Assembly (NCBI GenBank): GCA_020073465.1
Contig: JAIQFC010000042.1
Span: forward strand, 1-32,259
Source: Terriglobia bacterium
GTDB taxonomy: Bacteria; Acidobacteriota; Terriglobia; Terriglobales; Acidobacteriaceae
Direction of reading: 5' to 3'
DNA: 32,259 bases
The notes below the pieces were generated by a model that worked only from the letters and a program-made list of their open reading frames with translations, was not told where the DNA came from and made no database searches. Positions 25,844-32,259 of this stretch are shown piece after piece. Every line of letters begins with the position of its first letter. Within the stretch, counting starts at the first letter, position 1. Both the position numbers and the translations under genes were made by a program.

Positions 25844-26605
25844 CTACCGGGCCAGGGACTGCACCCAACTGGCGAACGCGTGCCACGTGGCCGTATGGCC
25901 GATGAATGGCCTGATCTGCTGCACGAAGATGAGAAATGCACCTGCCCACAGCGTAGCGCGATGAACTTTGCGGGTAGACCACAGATCGTAGGCCACCAGC
26001 AGGAACAGGAAGATGTACGAGATCATCGCCGCCTTACCCGGGGTTCGGTGGACCATAGGCCAGCGGGCGATAGCTGCGATCGACAGCCCAATGGTGGCGA
26101 TGAGGATGAGCCGCTTGTGCACTGTCGGATTGGTGCGGGTGCGAAAGGCAAAATAGATGAGCGTCGCAAAAATCACCATGTCCGTCAGGGGGACGATGTA
26201 GAACGCCTGGGCATCCCGTCCCGGGGGGCCGGCGTTCCGCAGCAGCGAGTCGGTGCCGGCCACAACACCGAGGATAACCATGAGACATGCCAGCGCGAAC
26301 GCCGCGATGCCAAGCCGGCGATGGATGTCGACACGGCCGGCTGAAACCAGCGAGGTCTGGGTCACGAGCAAGAGGATCCAGCAGGAGAAAACCGCCCCAT
26401 GCAGGTGAATGACAAAACTGGGGAGGGGCGCGTGGAATACTCCCGCCAGATAGTAAGTACGCGCAAAGCCCCAAAAAACTGCCGCCAGCAGAAGCAGGGC
26501 CATCCCCGAGAAAAAGAAATGGTCGTAACGCCGTCCCGGAAGACTGGTCGCATCTTTCGCGGAAAGGCCGGTGGGTTTACCGGGATGCGCGACGACCGTA
26601 ACCAT
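25844..26605 (-). CDS. Multi-pass membrane protein of unknown function, paralog B
   Basis: 253 residues from ATG 26605, with GGAGG four bases upstream. It aligns end to end with the downstream paralog (RRYDHFFFSGMALL, YLAGVFHAPLP, CWILLLVTQTSL, GRVDIHRRLG, HKRLILIAT, AYDLWSTRKVHR). Both begin MVT-VAHP and end WVQS-AR, so the duplication covers the whole gene. About seven membrane segments. The gene is first in the pair and probably cotranscribed with paralog A. Confidence 0.75.
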   Translation of the reverse strand: MVTVVAHPGKPTGLSAKDATSLPGRRYDHFFFSGMALLLLAAVFWGFARTYYLAGVFHAPLPSFVIHLHGAVFSCWILLLVTQTSLVSAGRVDIHRRLGIAAFALACLMVILGVVAGTDSLLRNAGPPGRDAQAFYIVPLTDMVIFATLIYFAFRTRTNPTVHKRLILIATIGLSIAAIARWPMVHRTPGKAAMISYIFLFLLVAYDLWSTRKVHRATLWAGAFLIFVQQIRPFIGHTATWHAFASWVQSLAR

Positions 26606-26730
26606 GGTGCCTCCGCACTGACTGATTTGACGAGGGTTCTTGAAAAGCCGAGGGGTAATGAAAAGTATTGTACGCGAGGTTCTTTCGGATTACCGCTGGA
26701 ATTGTTCGCATCAGTCTGCTAGCTGACGAC

Positions 26731-27192
26731 TTACTTCCGATACTGCGTCGGCTGCGGGCCCTTCTCCAGGGTCTCACGGTCCCAGATAGCGCCGTCGCGC
26801 GTATAGCTGGCGAGCTCGAAGTCCTGGGTAAGTTCCAGGGCGTCGACGGGACAGGCGTCTTCACAGAGGCCGCAGAACATGCAGCGGCTCAGATCATAAG
26901 TGAAGTTCGTGAGCTCTTTGCGGCGAGTTTGCTCGTTGCGTGCGCTGGAGACGACGATCAGGTGCTCCGGACAGGCCAGCGCGCACAGGTCGCAGGCAAT
27001 GCACATGGTCTCGTCAGTGTCAGGATTGACGTTCAGCCGAGGCGCGCCGCGATAGCGTTCAGCCACTTGCGGCCGCTCCAGCGGGTACTGCTCGGTATAG
27101 ATTTCCTTGGGATCCTGATAGCGGAAGGTAACCTTCAATCCCCGTAGAAGGTCGACCAGCAAGACCTTGCGGAGCAAGCTTGGCATGCCCAT
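26731..27192 (-). CDS. nuoI: NADH-quinone oxidoreductase subunit I, orphan copy
   Basis: 153 residues. Two [4Fe-4S] clusters are fully specified: C64, C67, C70, C74 (CIACDLCALACP) and C104, C107, C110, C114 (CMFCGLCEDACP). DLLRGLKVTFRY at the start and YRGAPRL before the first cluster are typical of NuoI, the subunit carrying clusters N6a/N6b of complex I. No other nuo gene is near. The start may be M1 or M3; neither has a ribosome site, and TATGCT lies nine bases upstream (27207-27202). It could serve a complex I encoded elsewhere. Confidence 0.88.
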   Translation of the reverse strand: MGMPSLLRKVLLVDLLRGLKVTFRYQDPKEIYTEQYPLERPQVAERYRGAPRLNVNPDTDETMCIACDLCALACPEHLIVVSSARNEQTRRKELTNFTYDLSRCMFCGLCEDACPVDALELTQDFELASYTRDGAIWDRETLEKGPQPTQYRK

Positions 27193-27296
27193 GACGCGGT
27201 AAGCATATCATTGACCGGCGAGTCCCGAAAAGAACCGCCGGACGGCGGGGGGAACTTTCCTGAGGCTGGCTTCGTATCTATAGCCAAGAAGGCATT

Positions 27297-27452
27297 ATGA
27301 AGGCCTACTTCACAAATCTGCCTGCCAGGACCTGGGCCTTGCTGGCCGTGCCGGTGATACTGATCGCGTACCCTGTGATCACCATTGTTGTACCGGCAGT
27401 GGTGCGTGCCGTGGTCCCGGAAGCGGTACGAACGGTGCTGCATCTGATCTAG
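27297..27452 (+). CDS. Small single-pass membrane protein, 51 residues
   Basis: ATG 27297 is preceded by AAGAAGG at 27286-27292, and the frame ends at TAG 27450-27452. The product begins MKAYFTNLPARTW, has one hydrophobic segment (about 13-35, LLAVPVILIAYPVITIVV) and a short amphipathic end. Good ribosome site and clean topology support a real gene. Function unknown; it is divergent from nuoI. Confidence 0.6.
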   Translation: MKAYFTNLPARTWALLAVPVILIAYPVITIVVPAVVRAVVPEAVRTVLHLI

Positions 27453-27628
27453 GGCGCGGTTGGCGCTGCTTCCTGGGTGCAGGCACTACAACGTCTGCGC
27501 TGTCCTCCTTCTCTGCGAGCCCTAAACGGCTATGGGACTTGCGGGCAACTCGGAACATGCTGCCGTGTGATGCTCCCTCGCTTTGCTCACCTGCCAGCCA
27601 GTCAGCCGTCGAAGTTCGGGGGCTCACG

Positions 27629-30064
27629 ATGGGAAATCTCTGGCAGGACATCCGTTACGGCTTTCGCACCCTGTGCAAGACCCCAGCTTTCACACTGGCG
27701 GCGTTGTTGACTCTGACACTCGGCATTGGAGCGAATACCGCCATTTTCAGCGCGATCAACGCGGTGCTGTTGCGGCCGCTTCCCTTCCTGAATTCCGGGC
27801 AACTGGTCAGTCTGACGCAGGCGGACCCCGCCACTCCCAGCCTCAACGGCATCGAGATGTCGTTTACCAAGTTCCGCGCAATCCACGATCAAAACCGTTC
27901 TTTCGAGACGTTCGCTGCGTATTACCCGCTTACGGTCAGTCTGGTCGGCAACCGTGAACCGGAAGTGATTCCGGCGGCGCGCGCTTCGCTTGACCTTTTC
28001 CGCACACTGGGGACAGGGCCGACGTTGGGGCGCAACTTTCTTGAAGAGGAAAATCAGCCGGGCGGCCGCGACGTCGCTGTGATCAGCGACGGTTTCTGGC
28101 ACAGCCATTTCGGAGGCGACCCCAGCCTGCTGGGAAAGAGTCTGATGCTGGACGGAAAGAGCGTCACCGTCGTGGGCATCCTGCCAGCCGGGTTTCGTTT
28201 TCCCCTGCAGTTTCCGGAACCGCAAATCTGGTTGCCGCGAATCTTCGAGACAACTTTCCTCAACCAGCAACAGATCCAATCCGGCTCGGGCTACTTGAAC
28301 GCGGTGGGACGGCTGCGGGCGGGGGTGAGCCTGGCCGGCCTTCAGACTGAACTGGACACGATTAACGCGACCTATCGACAACAATTCGGCAGCAACTCCG
28401 ATCCCAGGTTCAAGGTGCTGGCGGCTACGCTGGAAGAGAGTCTGGTGGGGCCGGTGCGTCCATCGCTGCTGGTGCTGCTGGGAGCGGTCGGCTTCGTCTT
28501 GCTGATTGCCTGCGCCAACGTCGCCAGTCTTCTGCTAGTCCGCGCCACCGGGCGCCAGAAGGAAATCGCCATCCGCAAGGCTCTGGGCGCCTCGCGAGGG
28601 CGGTTGGTGCGTCAACTGCTCAGCGAGAGCATCTTGCTGTCGTTGGTCGGGGGCGTGCTGGGGATCGCATTGGCCGCGGGACTGATGCCGCTGGCACGGG
28701 CGATCTCTCCGGGCGCGGTCCCTCGCCTGGAGCAGACCTCCTTAGACGGCCCGGTGCTTCTGTTCACGCTGGGGATCTGCTTGCTCGCGGGTTTGGCGTC
28801 GGGCATTGTGCCCGCGTTCCAGATTTCCGGACGCACCTTGCACGATCGTTTAAAAGAAGGCGGCCGAGGCTTTTCCGACGGCAGCACTCGCAACCGTTTC
28901 CGTTCGGGGCTGGTGGTGGCAGAGGTTGCGGTGGCGGTGGTCTTGATGACCGGCGCAGGACTTCTTATCCGGAGTTTCGCCCGCCTTATGGCGGTGAACC
29001 CGGGATTCGAATCACGCAGCCTGATGGCCTTCCCCGTCGCTCTGCCCCGGGCTCGCTACGCGACTGCCGAGCAACAAGTACAGTTCTACCGGCAATTCCT
29101 CGAACAGGTAAGGTCTCTGCCGGGCGTACAGACTGCAGGTCTGGCCAGCAATCTGCCCCTGCTCGGGATCACGCCCTACATTTTCTTCTGCCCGGAGGGA
29201 CTGGTCTGCCAGGGAATCGGCAAGGACCCGGTGATTGGCCGGGCGTTTGTAAGTCCGGGCTACTTTCAAGCCATGCGCACACCCCTCCGGCGGGGCCGTT
29301 TTTTCAGTGAACAGGATGTCGCCGGCAGCGCCAATGTAGCCATCGTGAACCAGACCCTGGCCGACCGTTACTGGCCCAACCAGGATCCCATCGGCAAGCA
29401 GCTCATGAATTCGCGGGACAAGGTTCCGCGCCAGGTGGTCGGCGTCGTGGCCAATGTGAAATTCAGTTCCTTGACTATACCCGACTTCCCGCAGGTGTTC
29501 CTGCCGATCCTGCAAATGGGGTGGCCGGAGGCGACGTTGGCAGTCCGTTCGCAATCAGACCCAACAGCACTGGTGAGCGCAGTACGACAGCAGTTTGCCA
29601 AGCTGGATTCCACGTTGCCGGTGTCGGGTGTACTCAGCATGGACGAGGTGGTTTCGGAATCCGTGGCGCAGCCACGCCTGATCATGCAATTTGTCGGAGC
29701 CTTCGCGGGATTGGCCCTGCTGCTGGCCGCTGTGGGCATCTACGCGGTCATGGCCTATTCGGTAAACCAGCGCCGCCAGGAGATGGGAATTCGCATGGCA
29801 TTGGGAGCACAGCCGCACCACATCCTGAAGTTGGTGGTCGGCCACGGCATGGGCCTCGCCCTGGCCGGGGTGGTACTTGGAGTCATGGGATCGTTTGCGG
29901 TTACGCGCCTGCTCGTCACCTTGCTGTTCGGCACGCGCGCCACGGATCCGCTGGCTTTCTGCGCGGCCGCCGTGCTCCTGGCATCGGCTGCGTTCTTGGC
30001 CTGCTACTTCCCTGCTCGGAGAGCCACGCGCCTGGATCCCATGCTGGCCCTGCGCTACGAATAG
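27629..30064 (+). CDS. ADOP-type ABC permease (two MacB/FtsX modules)
   Basis: 811 residues from ATG 27629. It begins MGNLWQDIRYGFRTL, the usual start of acidobacterial duplicated orphan permeases. Order: first membrane helix with LGIGANTAIFSAINAV, MacB-like periplasmic domain (about 50-245), FtsX core with GRQKEIAIRKALGASR (about 280-410), second helix and periplasmic domain (about 440-660), and second FtsX core with QRRQEMGIRMALGAQPHH near the C-terminus, ending LDPMLALRYE. No ATPase gene is adjacent, as is usual for this family. It probably works in a MacB-like export or mechanotransmission complex; substrate unknown. Confidence 0.92.
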   Translation: MGNLWQDIRYGFRTLCKTPAFTLAALLTLTLGIGANTAIFSAINAVLLRPLPFLNSGQLVSLTQADPATPSLNGIEMSFTKFRAIHDQNRSFETFAAYYPLTVSLVGNREPEVIPAARASLDLFRTLGTGPTLGRNFLEEENQPGGRDVAVISDGFWHSHFGGDPSLLGKSLMLDGKSVTVVGILPAGFRFPLQFPEPQIWLPRIFETTFLNQQQIQSGSGYLNAVGRLRAGVSLAGLQTELDTINATYRQQFGSNSDPRFKVLAATLEESLVGPVRPSLLVLLGAVGFVLLIACANVASLLLVRATGRQKEIAIRKALGASRGRLVRQLLSESILLSLVGGVLGIALAAGLMPLARAISPGAVPRLEQTSLDGPVLLFTLGICLLAGLASGIVPAFQISGRTLHDRLKEGGRGFSDGSTRNRFRSGLVVAEVAVAVVLMTGAGLLIRSFARLMAVNPGFESRSLMAFPVALPRARYATAEQQVQFYRQFLEQVRSLPGVQTAGLASNLPLLGITPYIFFCPEGLVCQGIGKDPVIGRAFVSPGYFQAMRTPLRRGRFFSEQDVAGSANVAIVNQTLADRYWPNQDPIGKQLMNSRDKVPRQVVGVVANVKFSSLTIPDFPQVFLPILQMGWPEATLAVRSQSDPTALVSAVRQQFAKLDSTLPVSGVLSMDEVVSESVAQPRLIMQFVGAFAGLALLLAAVGIYAVMAYSVNQRRQEMGIRMALGAQPHHILKLVVGHGMGLALAGVVLGVMGSFAVTRLLVTLLFGTRATDPLAFCAAAVLLASAAFLACYFPARRATRLDPMLALRYE

Positions 30065-30102
30065 GCTCGCCGTTACAATGGACACGATCGAACCACCTCA
30101 CT

Positions 30103-30549
30103 GTGACAGATGAACTCATCATGGAGGAAGCCCTACGCTCAGCCCAGCGAGCATTGGAGGCCGGCGAGGTGCCGGTGGGCGCGGTGGTGGTGTGCGACGG
30201 ACAGATCGTCGGCCGGGGATGGAACCGGAACATCACCGACTCCGATCCAACGGCTCACGCCGAGATCCTGGCTCTGCGCGAGGCCGGTGCTGCCGTTGGT
30301 AACCACCGTCTGGGGGCGTGCGAGCTGTTTGTTACAATTGAACCGTGCGCGATGTGCGCCGGTGCGCTGGTGCATGCCCGGATCCAGCGCCTGGTTTATG
30401 GCGCAGACGATCCCAAAGCAGGTGCAGTGCATTCGGTGATGCAAGTAGTGAATCATCCGCAACTGAACCATCAGATGGAGGTTCGGGGCGGGGTTCTGGC
30501 GGGCCGCTGCGCGGAATTGGTGCAAACGTTCTTTAAAAGCCGTCGTTAG
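30103..30549 (+). CDS. tadA: tRNA adenosine(34) deaminase
   Basis: 148 residues from GTG 30103; ATG 30121 is an alternative start that would drop six residues. It makes inosine at the wobble base of tRNA-Arg(ACG). The zinc deaminase motifs are intact: AHAEI (H52, E54 as proton shuttle) and PCAMC (C82, C85). GEVPVGAVVV, ARIQRLVYGADDPKAGA and NHQMEVRGGVLA are characteristic. It lies 38 bases after the permease. A TACAAT box occurs at 30074-30079 but no -35 partner is evident. Confidence 0.93.
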   Translation: MTDELIMEEALRSAQRALEAGEVPVGAVVVCDGQIVGRGWNRNITDSDPTAHAEILALREAGAAVGNHRLGACELFVTIEPCAMCAGALVHARIQRLVYGADDPKAGAVHSVMQVVNHPQLNHQMEVRGGVLAGRCAELVQTFFKSRR

Positions 30550-30581
30550 CCATCGGTCGTTCGTCGTTGGCCCTAGGCTGT

Positions 30582-30607
30582 TGTCATTCCGAACGAAGCG
30601 AGGAATC
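30582..30607 (-). repeat. Dispersed intergenic repeat, inverted copy
   Basis: Reverse complement of the unit at 2915-2940 with 22 of 26 positions equal. Lies in the spacer between tadA and the tRNA-Ser half copy, beside AACTGAC/CTGCTGAC-type short repeats (30620-30648). Confidence 0.6.
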
Positions 30608-30653
30608 TGGGTTTGACTGGCAACTGACCACTGGCTGCTGACAACTGCTTTCC

Positions 30654-30693
30654 GGAGAGGTGCGTGAGTGGTTGAAACGATCCGCTTCGAAAG
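30654..30693 (+). pseudogene. Partial copy of tRNA-Ser (5' half)
   Basis: These 40 bases equal the first 40 bases of the intact tRNA-Ser at 30792 except for one C-to-T change at loop position 32. The match includes the acceptor 5' strand, D arm, anticodon stem 5' strand and CGA anticodon, then stops abruptly. The variable arm, T arm and acceptor 3' strand are missing, so no tRNA can form. Confidence 0.85.
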
Positions 30694-30791
30694 TTGAGGC
30701 TTCTAGCGGGCGTGAGCGAAGCGGGAGCCCGCTGCCGAAATCCTGAGCGTTGTTTGCGAAGGACCCCACAATGGAAGCGTTCGTCCGGCGC

Positions 30792-30881
30792 GGAGAGGTG
30801 CGTGAGTGGTTGAAACGATCCGCCTCGAAAGCGGACATACCTTAACGGGTATCGTGGGTTCAAATCCCACCCTCTCCGCCA
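30792..30881 (+). tRNA. tRNA-Ser (anticodon CGA)
   Basis: Class II tRNA of 90 bases with encoded CCA. The acceptor GGAGAGG (30792-30798) pairs with CCTCTCC (30871-30877); the discriminator is G. The anticodon stem TCCGC/GCGGA encloses loop CTCGAAA with anticodon CGA, reading UCG. A long variable arm (about 30832-30853) and T arm GTGGG TTCAAAT CCCAC (30854-30870) complete it. A 5' half copy lies 138 bases upstream. Confidence 0.95.
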
Positions 30882-30976
30882 TCCTTTCAATCTCTCGCCC
30901 GACCTGCGATTCCGGTCTGTAAGCGCTGCGAACCGAGCCCATCCCCACCCTTGCAAAAAGCGTGTTCAGTCTCATG

Positions 30977-31012
30977 ACATCCTTTACAAAACGTCCCGGG
31001 ACATCCTTTACA
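30977..31012 (+). repeat. Left terminal repeat of the IS, doubled motif
   Basis: Two near-identical GACATCCTTTACA-type motifs, 24 bases apart start to start, with CGTCCCGGG between them. The arrangement mirrors the right end at 32209-32244. Confidence 0.75.
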
Positions 31013-31052
31013 CTCCGGCGCGAGCGAAGCGAGCGCGGGAGTGTAAGCCAGC

Positions 31053-32204
31053 ATGCCGTGGAAGACCATGGATGTGCAAGAACAACGCGTGCGGTTTGTC
31101 GTGGCAGCGAGCCGGCAGGAGAAGCCGTTCACTGCCTTGTGCCAAGAGTTCGGCATCTCCCGTCCCACGGGAATGCTGTGGCGAGAACGATATCAACAAG
31201 CCGGTCTGGCCGGCATCGCCGAACGCAGCCGGCGTCCGCAGCATAGCCCGCGACAGACGGGGTGGGAGTGGGAGCAGCGGGTGGTGGAGATGCGGCAGCG
31301 CTATCCCGATTGGGGAGCCCGCAAACTACAGGTGCTGCTGGCGCGAGAAGGAGTGGAGCTAACCCGCAGCACGGTGCATCGCGTGTTGTTGCGACACGAC
31401 CTGGTGGGAGCAGGTGCGCGCCATCGGCAAGCGTTGCAACGTTTCGAACGCGCCGCTCCCAACGAACTCTGGCAGATGGACTTCAAGAGTCCGAAAGGCT
31501 GGAATGCCGCCATCGGGCCGCTGTCGGTGCTGGACGATCACAGCCGCTACGTGGTGGTGTTGCAGGCGGTATGGAGCACACGAGCCGAGTTGGTGCGGGA
31601 GCAGTTGATCAGCGCATTTATCCGCTGCGGAGTGCCGCAGGCCATGTTGATGGACCACGGGATTCCGTGGTGGAGCACGTTGGCGCCGGGTGGAGCGACG
31701 CAACTGACACTATGGCTGATGAAGCAAGGCATCGAGCTGCACTGGAGCGGCCGCCGGCATCCCCAGACCCAGGGCAAAGTGGAACGCTTCCATGGCGAGT
31801 TGGAGAGGGCGTTGCAGGCGCGGGGAGCGCCCCGGAAAGAACCGCAAGCCTGGCTGGACGGGTTTCGCTGGGAACACAACCATGTCCGTCCGCACGAAGC
31901 GTTGGGGATGCAAACCCCGGCCAGCCGCTGGCGGAGAAGTGAGCGCGTCTACGATCCCCAGCCGCCGCGCTGGGAGTATGCGGCCGGAGCGAAGGTGTTG
32001 AAGGTCGACAGTTCGGGCAAGTTGTGGGCCTGGGACAAGCACTGGAAAATCAGCAAGGCCTTGTGTGGAGAGTGGGTGCAACTGGAGCGGATCGGACAGC
32101 GGGTGCTGGTGTACTACTGCCGCACCCTGATCCGCGAACTCGATCTGGGGAACCAGCACTCGACCGCGGTCGAGCGCTGGTTCCCCCAGTCGGATGCCAA
32201 GTGA
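31053..32204 (+). CDS. IS481-family transposase
   Basis: 383 residues starting MPWKTMDVQEQ, the common opening of this family. The N-terminal helix-turn-helix (FTALCQEFGISRPTGMLWR) is followed by a second DNA-binding helical region and the rve catalytic core: D143 in WQMDFK, D201 in LMDHG and E244 in GKVERFHGELE, so the DDE triad is intact. HNHVRPHEALGMQTPA is the usual post-core segment, followed by a C-terminal Mu-type small domain (about 325-375). The frame is intact and lies within complete ends, so the element may be active. Confidence 0.94.
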   Translation: MPWKTMDVQEQRVRFVVAASRQEKPFTALCQEFGISRPTGMLWRERYQQAGLAGIAERSRRPQHSPRQTGWEWEQRVVEMRQRYPDWGARKLQVLLAREGVELTRSTVHRVLLRHDLVGAGARHRQALQRFERAAPNELWQMDFKSPKGWNAAIGPLSVLDDHSRYVVVLQAVWSTRAELVREQLISAFIRCGVPQAMLMDHGIPWWSTLAPGGATQLTLWLMKQGIELHWSGRRHPQTQGKVERFHGELERALQARGAPRKEPQAWLDGFRWEHNHVRPHEALGMQTPASRWRRSERVYDPQPPRWEYAAGAKVLKVDSSGKLWAWDKHWKISKALCGEWVQLERIGQRVLVYYCRTLIRELDLGNQHSTAVERWFPQSDAK

Positions 32205-32208
32205 AAAC

Positions 32209-32244
32209 TGTAAAGGATGTGTCGGGACAAACTGTAAAGTATGT
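32209..32244 (-). repeat. Right terminal repeat of the IS, doubled motif
   Basis: Inverse counterpart of 30977-31012: TGTAAAGGATGT and TGTAAAGTATGT, 24 bases apart, with TCGGGACAA between. The outer copy differs from the inner at one base. Confidence 0.75.
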
Positions 32245-32259
32245 CGTGGGACTAGACAA

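Larger units (their letters stand above)
30975..32246 (+). mobile_element. IS481-family insertion sequence
   Basis: One transposase gene lies between inverted ends. Each end carries two copies of a 12-base motif: ACATCCTTTACA at 30977-30988 (with GACAT start) and 31001-31012 on the left, and the inverse TGTAAAGGATGT at 32209-32220 and TGTAAAGTATGT at 32233-32244 on the right. The motif copies are spaced 24 bases apart at both ends. Exact tips are uncertain and I see no clear target duplication. Confidence 0.8.

Noticed and set aside
30573..30975. Minus-strand open frames with a MAERVGFEPTIP-like start
   Set aside because: They are antisense to tRNA-Ser and its half copy; this is a known false protein family arising over tRNA-Ser genes.

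Overview
The window is GC-rich, densely coded bacterial chromosome. It most likely comes from an Acidobacteriota (Terriglobia-like) genome. The pointers are an 811-residue two-module MacB/FtsX permease of the acidobacterial ADOP type, a DUF5715-like protein, many short secreted proteins of unknown role, and intergenic spacers seeded with short dispersed repeats. This assignment rests on recognition of families, not on a search.

Layout. 1-199: tail of an integrase-core transposase. 321-3725: succinate dehydrogenase operon sdhC-sdhA-sdhB behind a good sigma70-like promoter. 4031-8227: exported DUF5715/M15-like protein, P-loop kinase-like protein, M19 dipeptidase, and a secreted plus a cytosolic cyclophilin. 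8260-9438: a RAYT gene between inverted REP palindromes, then an AT-richer HEPN/AbiU2-like gene. 9530-12002 (minus): malate and isocitrate dehydrogenase. 12166-18349: exported bactofilin-like protein, secreted proteins, thiol peroxidase of the GPx family, a glyoxalase-fold protein divergent from a LysR regulator, and a POTRA-repeat protein without a barrel.

18502-24696 is the most interesting part. It holds a pyruvoyl-dependent arginine decarboxylase (arginine to agmatine), agmatine deiminase AguA (agmatine to N-carbamoylputrescine), N-carbamoylputrescine amidase AguB (to putrescine) and a deoxyhypusine-synthase-family protein. Bacteria are not known to make hypusine on eIF5A, so the last may turn putrescine into a larger polyamine such as homospermidine. 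An isochorismatase-fold hydrolase, a DUF2934 protein and a HEAT-repeat protein lie among them.

24758-30549: a truncated TMEM175-like reading frame, tandem paralogous membrane proteins, an orphan nuoI, a 51-residue membrane protein, the ADOP permease and tadA. 30550-32259: a half copy of tRNA-Ser beside an intact tRNA-Ser(CGA), then a complete IS481-family element with doubled terminal motifs. No CRISPR array and no rRNA were seen.
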